IMG/VR virus record: IMGVR_UViG_3300006928_000090
Location: 1 to 23,408 of that record
DNA: 23,408 nt
Direction: 5' to 3' (one strand)
Origin: a virus
In this document: positions 14,150 to 21,167 of the stretch, piece after piece
Layout of the letters: each line of letters starts with the position of its first letter
Position numbering within the stretch: the stretch's first letter is position 1
The notes under the pieces: model-generated
Databases searched by the model: none
Told to the model about the DNA's origin: nothing
Seen by the model: only the letters and a program-made list of their open reading frames with translations
Program-made: the position numbers and the translations under genes

Positions 14150-14377
14150 ATGTTAATGTATAGTTTATCATTATTAGGTGGATTTGCATTAGCAAAATGG
14201 GCAGTACCTAGAGTACCTTCTTTGAAAACAGAGAAATATCATTTACATCATTGGATGTGGTCATCAGCAATACTCATAGGTTTTATGTTTATTACTGTTA
14301 CAGATATTACTATTGGTTTATTTACAGGTATTGCTTTACAAGGTTTAACCTACAAAAATTGGGGGATTATACAATGA
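14150..14377 (+). CDS. 75-residue membrane protein with HLHHW motif
   Basis: Hydrophobic stretches cover MYSLSLLGGFALAKW at the N-terminus and SSAILIGFMFITVTDITIGL (38-57) to GIALQGL, giving two or three membrane segments. Between them lies a histidine cluster YHLHHWMW (30-37), which could bind a metal at the membrane surface. Such His clusters occur in small membrane proteins of several archaeal viruses and cells, but I cannot assign a family. It is in the intra-polymerase cassette. Confidence 0.58.
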   Translation: MLMYSLSLLGGFALAKWAVPRVPSLKTEKYHLHHWMWSSAILIGFMFITVTDITIGLFTGIALQGLTYKNWGIIQ

Positions 14378-14517
14378 AATGTAATATATGTAACGTAGAA
14401 CAAATAAAAACAATTCGCTTACAAACAATATTTCCTTACGGAACAGTTTGTGGCGATTGTATTCAAATAGGCGTTAATATGTTAGCAAAACATAGGGGAA
14501 TAGAAAATGACAGTTGA
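14374..14517 (+). CDS. 47-residue zinc-ribbon protein
   Basis: The start at ATG 14374 overlaps the previous stop. Upstream in-frame ATG codons from 14251 would give a Tyr/Phe-rich extension lying wholly inside the membrane gene, so I reject them. CNIC (3-6) and CGDC (26-29) form one zinc ribbon; the remainder is a short helix. It is the third zinc ribbon between the polymerase halves. Confidence 0.58.
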   Translation: MKCNICNVEQIKTIRLQTIFPYGTVCGDCIQIGVNMLAKHRGIENDS

Positions 14518-14647
14518 ACCTACAGACTTATTATTATACACTTCTTGTTGTGCAGGTTTATGTTTTTTAATATGTGTAGGATATATTATATTAGAAAATT
14601 TAAGAGTAACATATAAAATTATTCAAGATGGAGTTGAATGGCCTTGA
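14507..14647 (+). CDS. 46-residue Cys-rich membrane mini-protein
   Basis: A single hydrophobic segment (LLLYTSCCAGLCFLICVGYI) contains four cysteines within the membrane, an uncommon feature that could support palmitoylation or disulfides. The tail is amphipathic (LRVTYKIIQDGVEW). The last ten bases overlap the start of the polymerase C-terminal gene, and GGAG at 14630-14633 in the tail is its ribosome-binding site. Confidence 0.52.
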   Translation: MTVEPTDLLLYTSCCAGLCFLICVGYIILENLRVTYKIIQDGVEWP

Positions 14648-15540
14648 AAGTAGTTTACGGACATACAGATTCTATCTATGTAAAGATAGATAGTATAGAA
14701 GAATCAAAAAAAACCTTAAGCATTCTAAATGAACACGTTAGAGAAAGTTTTCCTAATGTTCTTGGATTAGATGAACACCCTGTTGTTTTAGAATTTGAAA
14801 AATACTTTCATAGTCTAGGAGTAGGAGTTACTAAGAATAGAAATGCCGGATTAATAACTTGGAAAGATGGTAAAGACCTAGAAGAAATGGAATTTACTAT
14901 GACAGGATTTACTGCAAAGAGAGTTTCAGAAACTAAGTTAGCAAAAGATGTTCAAATTAATACATTGAAAATGTGGGCTGAAGGAAAAACAGAAGAAGAA
15001 ATTAGTGGCTATCTTAATGACAGATATTATCAAGTACTAAACGGAGAAATACCTTTATCTGAAATTACTAAGAGAAGTAGATATAGAGATGTTAGATTTC
15101 AAGTTGAATGTAAAACATGTAAGAAAACTTCTAATCTTAATACACTTGTAATGTCTACTTGTTGTAGTTTACCTAAATTACAAACTATAGAAGGTAAAAA
15201 TGTAACAGTAGGAGCAGGAATTGCAGGAGTATTATTTTATAATAACATACCAACTAATGTTCCAATTACAGATTCTTATTTATACTGTAAAATTAAAGAA
15301 AATAGTAATAATAAGTTTACACACCCTGTAACTCAACAGACTATCATAACAACATGGTATTCTGCAAACAACGAAAAAGAAATAGAACTATTTTTGAAAT
15401 CTTCACGTAGTTTTATTGATTGGTTTTATTATGCCAATACTGTAGTGAAGAAAGCAGAGCCTATTTATTTAGCAATGGGTTGGAAAACTGCTAATATATC
15501 CAAAGATAAAAAACAAAAGAATTTAGATGAGTGGTTTTAA
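14638..15540 (+). CDS. polB-C: DNA polymerase B, C-terminal piece (motif C, thumb, PIP box)
   Basis: A 300-residue C-terminal part of the family B polymerase, beginning a few residues before motif C: MALKVVYGHTDSIYVKI. Motif C is normally YxDTDS; the first Asp is His here (His9) while the second (Asp11) is kept. A palm/thumb region follows with TKRSRYRD (144-151). A Cys quartet CKTC (158-161) and CC (175-176) in the thumb could bind zinc and is not typical of archaeal PolB. The protein ends KQKNLDEWF, a strong PCNA-interacting box (Gln293-Phe300). Alignment with the N-terminal piece (ending AFKVREL) leaves almost no missing residues, so the two chains together rebuild a full enzyme of about 850 residues. 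The stop overlaps the next ATG. Confidence 0.93.
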   Translation: MALKVVYGHTDSIYVKIDSIEESKKTLSILNEHVRESFPNVLGLDEHPVVLEFEKYFHSLGVGVTKNRNAGLITWKDGKDLEEMEFTMTGFTAKRVSETKLAKDVQINTLKMWAEGKTEEEISGYLNDRYYQVLNGEIPLSEITKRSRYRDVRFQVECKTCKKTSNLNTLVMSTCCSLPKLQTIEGKNVTVGAGIAGVLFYNNIPTNVPITDSYLYCKIKENSNNKFTHPVTQQTIITTWYSANNEKEIELFLKSSRSFIDWFYYANTVVKKAEPIYLAMGWKTANISKDKKQKNLDEWF

Positions 15541-16424
15541 TGGCAAGAAGTAGTAATACAAACGAATATACATATCAATGGGTAGCAGATACTTATGGAG
15601 ACAAGGATTTACCAATATTAAAGATTACTAAATCTTCTTTTGGGTCATTTCAATGGTGTCCTAAGAAATATCAATTTAATTATATAGAAAGATTACCTCA
15701 AGATACAACAGAAGCAATGTATAAGGGTACTATTGTACATAATGCTAGAGAAGCATTTTTTGATGACTTTGATATTGCTAAGGCTGAAGAAATGACACAC
15801 TCAGAACTAATTAATTACTGTTTAAGTCTTCATCCGATTGATGATTATACTGAAATGTATGAAACTATGGCTATTTTTGAGGCTAATAGGTTTTTAGAAG
15901 CCAAAGAAGATAATAATACTCAAGATTTTATACCTGTAGTAAATGAAGTTATGTTAGATGCTAAGTTTACTATAGGACAACATGATAATCCTAAATTTAT
16001 CTTAAAAAGAGATTATACTGTACATCTTCAAGGTATTATTGACCGTATGTTTTATGAAGACGGTTCTTATATTCCTATGGAGTTAAAAACAGGTCTGTGG
16101 AAAGACTACAAAACAACAATGATGAGAAAAGAAATGGCCTTTTACAAATTACTGTTTGAGAATGCTTCTGATGAATTATTAGAAAGTGCAAACTTAGATA
16201 GAAATATACCAATTACACATTGGGGATGGTATTACCCTGCATCCAACTATTTACATATGGAAAAGATGAAACAGAGTAGTATTACATCAGTAAAGAAAGG
16301 AATAGCAGAATTAATATACGCATATGAACACGGAGTATTCCCAACTAAATACTTTGCACGAACATGTGCTTCTTGTAGTTTTTTTGGGATATGTGATGCT
16401 GCTAATACGGAGAGTTGGTTATGA
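15540..16424 (+). CDS. Cas4/RecB-like PD-(D/E)xK nuclease with Fe-S cysteines
   Basis: The start at ATG 15540 (TAATG overlap) is preferred over an in-frame GTG at 15531. The 294-residue protein has the RecB/Cas4 arrangement: an N-terminal Cys (QWC, Cys40), the GTIVH motif (His67), the metal-binding GIIDR (Asp168), then MELKTG (Glu181, Lys183), and a C-terminal CxxCx5C set (Cys276, Cys279, Cys285). Cys40 plus the three C-terminal cysteines would hold a 4Fe-4S cluster as in Cas4 and AddB. It is a probable exonuclease for DNA ends in recombination or replication. No cas1 or CRISPR array is nearby, so adaptation is not supported. Confidence 0.85.
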   Translation: MARSSNTNEYTYQWVADTYGDKDLPILKITKSSFGSFQWCPKKYQFNYIERLPQDTTEAMYKGTIVHNAREAFFDDFDIAKAEEMTHSELINYCLSLHPIDDYTEMYETMAIFEANRFLEAKEDNNTQDFIPVVNEVMLDAKFTIGQHDNPKFILKRDYTVHLQGIIDRMFYEDGSYIPMELKTGLWKDYKTTMMRKEMAFYKLLFENASDELLESANLDRNIPITHWGWYYPASNYLHMEKMKQSSITSVKKGIAELIYAYEHGVFPTKYFARTCASCSFFGICDAANTESWL

Positions 16425-16492
16425 GAATAATATCTAGAATAATATCAAGTACAAAATTATGGAGAAATAAAAATGATAGAAGAAAAAATTAA
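16421..16492 (+). CDS. 23-residue basic micropeptide (tentative)
   Basis: An ATGA overlap with the preceding stop opens a 23-codon frame (MRIISRIISSTKLWRNKNDR and a few more residues) that ends 20 bases inside the next gene. It follows the coupling pattern of the window, but such a short frame could arise by chance. It may serve only to carry ribosomes to the next start. Confidence 0.25.
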   Translation: MRIISRIISSTKLWRNKNDRRKN

Positions 16493-16928
16493 ACAATTAT
16501 TAAAAGAACGAAAATGGACATTTGCAGATTTTCAAAATATGCAAGGTATAATTGATGAGTTTCAATTAAAACTACAGGATTCAATGACGATAGGAGAACA
16601 GTTAGAATTTATATTTAACAAATCTATTTATGCTCAGTCTATGGAAATTAGTGAACAAATAATAAATAATGAAAAGGTTAGTGTAAACCCACCATTAATG
16701 TTAAATGTTTTTCCCGATGAATGGGATTTTCAAGATATATTTTCTAGGACAGTCTCAGAACATTTAGATGTAACAATAGCAAATGTACTGAAAGAAGAAT
16801 TAATGAATGCAAATATAAATTTCAATAAGGAGGTTGAGAATAATGAAGTTTCCAAGAACAGTGTGGTCGGGAAGTCATCTAAAAGGGGCAAGACAGTTCC
16901 CAAGAAGAGTGATGCACTCAAAAAGTGA
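16473..16928 (+). CDS. 151-residue protein with basic C-terminal tail, unknown function
   Basis: ATG with GGAG at 16461-16464. The N-terminal 110 residues are helical and acidic (MIEEKIKQLLKERKWTFADF onwards). The C-terminus is Lys/Ser-rich (VGKSSKRGKTVPKKSDALKK). That whole tail lies in an 86-base out-of-frame overlap with the primase gene, an unusually long overlap for this window. Its placement right before the primase suggests a primase or helicase accessory, but no motif confirms this. Confidence 0.55.
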   Translation: MIEEKIKQLLKERKWTFADFQNMQGIIDEFQLKLQDSMTIGEQLEFIFNKSIYAQSMEISEQIINNEKVSVNPPLMLNVFPDEWDFQDIFSRTVSEHLDVTIANVLKEELMNANINFNKEVENNEVSKNSVVGKSSKRGKTVPKKSDALKK

Positions 16929-17826
16929 ATTTATTGAATGGTTTAATTTACACAACGGTATAATGAACTGTTATACTACAGTGTATGATTTTTCCGAGTA
17001 TTCAGAGTCAATACAATTAGACCATAGTGTTATATTAGACAGAATGTTTTTAGATTTTGATGCTCATGACAAACCACTTATAGAAGCATACAATGATTAT
17101 GATAAACTAAGAGATTATTATATAGAACAGGAAATTAAGTTTGATTCATTCTTTAGTGGAAAAGGTTTTCATATGATAGTCTATGGTGAAGTTGTAGATG
17201 ATATCAGACGCATTCAACAGTATTATACCAAGATGGCTATTGATTATCCTACCCTTGATAGAACAGGTATACAAACTAAAAGACTTCGTAGATTACCTAA
17301 TTCGATGAATCTAAGTAGTGATGGATATTTTTGTATTCCATTAGATAAAAAATATGATTTAGAAACAATACTAAATTTAGCCAAAAAACCACATCTAGTT
17401 TCTTCTAGAATAGAAGGTGGATTATTAGAATGGCCTAATGTAAAATCAATGCAACTTTCTGATATAGAAGTGGAGATACCAAAACCTATTGGTAGATTAC
17501 CACTATTACCTTGTTTACATAATGCTATTACTGTAGAGAACCCTAGCCACTATGCTAGAGTATATTTGATTCAATGGTATAGAGATTTATTATCATTAGG
17601 TGATAGACATATAAGTCTTGAAAAACAAGAAGAAATTATTGAAGCAATTATGACAGAATTAGAACTCATTGCTTCAGGAGAAGAGATTTGGTTAGATTGG
17701 GATGCTAATAAAACTAAAGGATATGTATCGGGCATTGTTAGAAAGGGATATAATGCGGCAGGTTGTAAATCTGTATTAATACCACAAGGATACTGTGTAG
17801 GTAAATGTTGGAGGTATACAGAATGA
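16843..17826 (+). CDS. archaeo-eukaryotic primase, PriS-PriL-type fusion
   Basis: The start is ATG 16843, with AAGGAGG at 16827-16833; an upstream TTG is unlikely. The 327-residue protein carries the catalytic core of AEP primases: motif I LDFDAHD (Asp71, Asp73), motif II SGKGFH (105-110) and motif III LDRTGIQTKRLRRLPNSMN (Asp139 to Asn156). From about 213 the sequence resembles the PriL C-terminal domain, PCLHNAI...PSHYARVYL, with four cysteines (Cys224, Cys308, Cys318, Cys322; GCKS...GYCVGKC) placed like the 4Fe-4S ligands of PriL. So one chain seems to combine both primase subunits, as in the pTN2 plasmid enzyme. It would make primers for the split PolB. The gene overlaps the next start by ATGA. 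Confidence 0.85.
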   Translation: MKFPRTVWSGSHLKGARQFPRRVMHSKSEFIEWFNLHNGIMNCYTTVYDFSEYSESIQLDHSVILDRMFLDFDAHDKPLIEAYNDYDKLRDYYIEQEIKFDSFFSGKGFHMIVYGEVVDDIRRIQQYYTKMAIDYPTLDRTGIQTKRLRRLPNSMNLSSDGYFCIPLDKKYDLETILNLAKKPHLVSSRIEGGLLEWPNVKSMQLSDIEVEIPKPIGRLPLLPCLHNAITVENPSHYARVYLIQWYRDLLSLGDRHISLEKQEEIIEAIMTELELIASGEEIWLDWDANKTKGYVSGIVRKGYNAAGCKSVLIPQGYCVGKCWRYTE

Positions 17827-18506
17827 ATAAATTATTAATTGACAGTAGAGAAGATTCAAAACTAACTGAAGAAGTTTTAATCAAATGTCATGAAATGAAT
17901 ATTTCATTTGAAAAACAATGGTTAGAAATAGGAGACTACACTTTTAATGATGTATGTTTTGAAGCCAAATCAACATATGATTTTTTATTATCAGTTCTAA
18001 ATAAAAGACTTTGGAATCAATTAGATAATATGGATAGAGCCTTTGATAATAACTTAGTTATTGTATATGGTAATTTCAATGATGCCTATAAAGACTATCG
18101 CCAATATGGTAAATCACCATATGGTATGATTAAAAATAAATTTTATGGGGCAATGGGTAAAATAATATTAGATTTAGATTGTAATATTTTATTTGTACCT
18201 AACGAAAAGATTGCGGCACAATTGATTGCCGTAGTTTGTAAAATGCAACCCATCAATCGAGATGTATATAATCCTCGTTTAATTAAACAACGTAAGATAA
18301 GTACATCTGATTTAAGGATTGATGTATTAATGACTGTAAAAGGCATTAGTGAAAAGAAAGCCAAACTCTTGATAAAAGAATTTGGTTCTATTATGGAAAT
18401 AGGAGAAGCAGAACCATCAGAAATTGCTATGCTAGATGGTTTCGGAAAAGTATTAGCACAAAGACTTTCAGAGGTATTAAACTCGGAAGAAAAACAGGTG
18501 ATATAA
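17823..18506 (+). CDS. ERCC4/XPF-type nuclease with helix-hairpin-helix domain
   Basis: The start is ATG 17823 behind GGAGG (17810-17814), preferred over an in-frame upstream start at 17805. The 227-residue protein has an N-terminal ERCC4 nuclease: LLIDSRE (Asp8, Glu10), IGDY (36-39) and FEAKSTYDF (Glu47, Lys49). The classic ERK triplet is EAK here, keeping the catalytic Glu and Lys. A C-terminal (HhH)2 domain follows (VLMTVKGISEKKAKLLIKEF and MLDGFGKVLAQRL, about 167-220). This is the layout of archaeal XPF/Hef nuclease halves without the helicase. It probably cuts branched or flap DNA during replication or recombination; XPF-type enzymes work as dimers. Confidence 0.88.
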   Translation: MNKLLIDSREDSKLTEEVLIKCHEMNISFEKQWLEIGDYTFNDVCFEAKSTYDFLLSVLNKRLWNQLDNMDRAFDNNLVIVYGNFNDAYKDYRQYGKSPYGMIKNKFYGAMGKIILDLDCNILFVPNEKIAAQLIAVVCKMQPINRDVYNPRLIKQRKISTSDLRIDVLMTVKGISEKKAKLLIKEFGSIMEIGEAEPSEIAMLDGFGKVLAQRLSEVLNSEEKQVI

Positions 18507-19994
18507 ATGGATAATAATGATAATGATTATATTGAATTAGAAGAAGACAGACTATATTTCGAGGGGTTATATGATACCAATCCGATACTAAGTCTAAAAG
18601 ATAGAGCAACACCAAACAAAAATAATTTACCAAAGGTTGTTGAAGCCTATGTAAAAAGTGCTACTGAAGTATCAAAATATAATGAAGTACCTTCAGCAGT
18701 ATCTTTCTATGTGCTATTAGGACAAATATGTAAAGACATGGTAGCAATACCTAGTGGTAGAAGAATAGACGATACAAGAGTACATTTTATTTGGATGCAG
18801 ACATCGGGTACAGGAAAATCAACACTTTATGATTTCTTTGGGCCTGTATCAGATTTATCCTTTGAATTAATTAATAAGAAATATAATACTAATTTTGATG
18901 TATTTTCTATAAAGGATACTACTGATGCAGCATTAGTAGGTTCAATGGGAGAAGAGTTGGTTGAAGATGTAGATGATGAAGGTAATGTAATGAGAGTTAA
19001 ACAACCTGTACAAATAATGGGTGCATTAGAAGGAGCAGGATTAGCAGCATATGATGAGTTCGAGTATTCCGGTGTCTTTAAACAAAGTCAACATAAAGAA
19101 AATGTTATTATGTATTTGAATACATTCATGAACTCATTACATGGAGAAAATTGGGTTATTACTAAGAAACTAAAAGATGGAGATACTATTGAATGTAGAT
19201 GTCAACGTTCTACTTTTGCAACAACATATATCCCAACAATGTTGACAACAGTAATAGCAGAAAAAGGAGTGATGCAAAGAACTCTTATTTATATTAGGGA
19301 AGTACCTCAACATATACAAGACGAATTAAGAGATGCTATTATTGATGAAGTAGGTACAATTATCAATAGAGATTTACCTATTACTAAATTCGCAAATAAC
19401 TTTCTATTAATGTATGAAACACTAAAGAGACATTTCGATGAGACAGATGGTAATCCCTTGAATACAATTAAATTTGGTAGAGGTATTACTGATGCTATTA
19501 AAAATGAATCATGGAAAATGAGAAATTATGTTGTAAGTAGTAGGCCGGAAGTATTTAACATTGCTAGTAATTTTATTACTAGATTAAATGGAACAATGGT
19601 TAAGATGGCAGTATTATCTTGTATTGCAGAAGCACCAAGTTTACCCGCAGAACAGAGATATATTGTAACTGAAAGACACGTAAGACAAGCATCATTTTTA
19701 GTTAGGCAATGTTATAAATCATTGGTATCATGGCTCGACACCGCACTGAAGGTTAAGCAGAGTAGTTTAGAAGACAGAGCCAACATGACAACCTTTAGAG
19801 AATTATATTTTAAAATGAAAAAGAAGGATGATGATTACGTGAATAAAACGGCTTTACTAGAGGAAGTTAGAAAAACTACCCACAAGGCTCAACCAAGTGT
19901 ATACCGTTGGTATCGAGACATCAAACACAATTTTGAGGAAAAGAAAATAGGAAGAAGCGTATACATAAAAATAAAAGGAAGTGAAGAAAAATGA
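18507..19994 (+). CDS. AAA+ ATPase, candidate replicative helicase
   Basis: A 495-residue protein. It has Walker A TSGTGKST (99-106), Walker B GLAAYDEFE (178-186), and a sensor/arginine-finger-like stretch LTTVIAEKGVMQRTLIYI (246-263, Arg258) that resembles phage DUF3987-type and MCM-like helicases. A basic C-terminal winged-helix segment (about 425-490: FRELYFKMKKKDDDYVNKTALLEEV region) may bind DNA. It directly follows the primase and XPF genes and is the only helicase-like gene in the replisome cluster, supporting a role in unwinding. The exact AAA+ clade cannot be fixed by eye. Confidence 0.65.
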   Translation: MDNNDNDYIELEEDRLYFEGLYDTNPILSLKDRATPNKNNLPKVVEAYVKSATEVSKYNEVPSAVSFYVLLGQICKDMVAIPSGRRIDDTRVHFIWMQTSGTGKSTLYDFFGPVSDLSFELINKKYNTNFDVFSIKDTTDAALVGSMGEELVEDVDDEGNVMRVKQPVQIMGALEGAGLAAYDEFEYSGVFKQSQHKENVIMYLNTFMNSLHGENWVITKKLKDGDTIECRCQRSTFATTYIPTMLTTVIAEKGVMQRTLIYIREVPQHIQDELRDAIIDEVGTIINRDLPITKFANNFLLMYETLKRHFDETDGNPLNTIKFGRGITDAIKNESWKMRNYVVSSRPEVFNIASNFITRLNGTMVKMAVLSCIAEAPSLPAEQRYIVTERHVRQASFLVRQCYKSLVSWLDTALKVKQSSLEDRANMTTFRELYFKMKKKDDDYVNKTALLEEVRKTTHKAQPSVYRWYRDIKHNFEEKKIGRSVYIKIKGSEEK

Positions 19995-20263
19995 GTGATA
20001 TATATGAACACCAATACTTAGTTTTTAGTGTTGGAGATGGCCCAAGAGTGATTAACGAAGCATTAAATGCATCCGGTAGAGAAGGTTGGCAATTGTCAAC
20101 AATGATTACCGTAGGCAATGGAGAACACATAGTTGCATGGATGACTAAATGTGATACTATACATGCCCCTGACCCAACTAAATCTAAGGAAAGTGAAATA
20201 GCCGCACTATGGTCTTCATCTGAAGAAGAAGATGTTAAACCCAAAAGCGGTGGAAAGAAATGA
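19991..20263 (+). CDS. DUF4177-like small protein
   Basis: ATGA overlap with the helicase gene. The 90-residue protein has the pattern of DUF4177: YEHQYLVFSV, a helix, then LNASGREGWQLSTMITVG and HIVAWMTK. This is the usual lone alpha/beta unit with the conserved LNxxGxEGWxL. After about residue 55 comes a Ser/Glu-rich linker and a tail ending SGGKK, whose Gly-Gly codons are the ribosome-binding site of the next gene. Function of the family is unknown. Confidence 0.65.
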   Translation: MSDIYEHQYLVFSVGDGPRVINEALNASGREGWQLSTMITVGNGEHIVAWMTKCDTIHAPDPTKSKESEIAALWSSSEEEDVKPKSGGKK

Positions 20264-20853
20264 GCGTAATGGCAATTGATATAGAAACCAAGAATTTTGC
20301 ACACGAAATTGGCGGTTGGGGTAATACTCATATGTTTCAAGTTTCTACTGTATGTACTTGGAATGGTGATGTAGGAACAATATACATAGATAAATCTGTA
20401 GATGATTTAAAGAAAAGTAATGTTATAATTAAACCATTATCTCAATTAAAATTTGATTTAGATGACTTCCATAAAGGTGGTGGAATTTTATTAGGTCATA
20501 ACATAATTGGTTTTGATTTACCTGTAATGAAAAACGCTATGGATATATATTGTATTAAAAAATATTTAGATGATAAATCATATATTGATACTAGTATGTT
20601 AATTAACAAACAACATGGGGAAAGATATAGTTTGAATAATTTAGTGCAAAATACATTGGGTGAAAATAAAATAATGGATAGTGCTGATGCTCCCTTAGTT
20701 TGGAAGTCCGGTGGATATTCTGAAGTAGCAGAATATTGTTTAAAAGACTGTCAACTTGTATATGATTTATGGCAATACGGCCAAAACAATAAAATGGTAA
20801 AGGGGTTCTCGTTAGAACAAGAAGAAACACTAGAATTAGGAGTTGAATGGTAA
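20260..20853 (+). CDS. DEDDy 3'-5' exonuclease (DnaQ/RNase H-like)
   Basis: A 197-residue stand-alone exonuclease. Exo I is MAIDIET (Asp7, Glu9), Exo II is LLGHNIIGFDLP (Asn81, Asp86) and Exo III is YCLKD (Tyr159, Asp163), so all four metal-binding acids and the DEDDy tyrosine are present. It resembles the exonuclease domain of family B polymerases. Because the local PolB has its own intact exonuclease, this protein probably acts separately, for example on recombination ends, RNA primers or host DNA. It starts in ATGA overlap with the DUF4177-like gene. Confidence 0.85.
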   Translation: MSVMAIDIETKNFAHEIGGWGNTHMFQVSTVCTWNGDVGTIYIDKSVDDLKKSNVIIKPLSQLKFDLDDFHKGGGILLGHNIIGFDLPVMKNAMDIYCIKKYLDDKSYIDTSMLINKQHGERYSLNNLVQNTLGENKIMDSADAPLVWKSGGYSEVAEYCLKDCQLVYDLWQYGQNNKMVKGFSLEQEETLELGVEW

Positions 20854-21015
20854 ATGGCTACAACAATAGAATGGATTGTTTGGTTTATCTTTATTTGCTT
20901 TCTTTCATTATTGTTCTTTGCTGCCTTCGGAGGTTCAAAATATTCCGAAGATAACATTGATGAATATATGGAAAAATTAATTGAAGAGGAGAGAAGTCGT
21001 AATGGCTCTCGCTGA
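20854..21015 (+). CDS. 53-residue single-pass membrane protein
   Basis: The ATG follows the exonuclease stop directly. Hydrophobic residues 6-26 (EWIVWFIFICFLSLLFFAAF) form one membrane helix, followed by a charged helix (IDEYMEKLIEEERSR). GAGGAGAG at 20986-20993 inside the tail acts as ribosome-binding site for the next gene, with which it overlaps by 14 bases. Confidence 0.52.
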   Translation: MATTIEWIVWFIFICFLSLLFFAAFGGSKYSEDNIDEYMEKLIEEERSRNGSR

Positions 21016-21139
21016 AATCTGCAAATTTTGTAATAAAACAACAATACCAAAAAGAATAAAGGGCAAGTATGTCGGTTCGGTAGAATCAATTTTAATTTGG
21101 CAATGTCGAGAATGTAAGGCTTTGTGGTCGCAAGAATAA
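21002..21139 (+). CDS. 45-residue zinc-ribbon protein
   Basis: Two CxxC pairs, CKFC (7-10) and CREC (35-38), with basic residues between them (KRIKGK) form a single zinc ribbon like those in the polymerase cassette. It is the last gene of the large + strand block and is followed within five bases by a terminator hairpin. Confidence 0.6.
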   Translation: MALAEICKFCNKTTIPKRIKGKYVGSVESILIWQCRECKALWSQE

Positions 21140-21143
21140 TCTT

Positions 21144-21167
21144 GTGGCTGCAAGGCCGCTTTTTTTT
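21144..21167 (+). terminator. hairpin plus T8 terminator
   Basis: GTGGC (21144-21148) pairs with GCCGC (21155-21159, one G-T pair) around TGCAAG, followed by eight T residues (21160-21167). It lies just after the last gene of the long + strand block. In archaea a T-run alone can terminate transcription, so the hairpin may be auxiliary. Confidence 0.6.

Noticed and set aside
14251-14373. N-terminal extension of the 47-residue zinc-ribbon gene
   Set aside because: It would lie entirely within the membrane-protein gene and adds a Tyr/Phe-rich out-of-frame sequence; ATG 14374 fits the ATGA coupling pattern.
13396-14660. Split intein joining the polymerase halves
   Set aside because: No intein-type Cys/Ser first residue, no HN-Cys/Ser/Thr junction, and the pieces end in a plain stop and start with an ordinary Met.
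15540-16424. Cas4-like protein as part of a CRISPR system
   Set aside because: No repeat-spacer array and no cas1/cas2 genes in the window; viral Cas4/RecB-like nucleases occur in replication modules.
19921-20340. 139-codon open frame on the - strand
   Set aside because: It overlaps three clear + strand genes (helicase end, DUF4177-like, exonuclease start); its composition is that of an antisense shadow.
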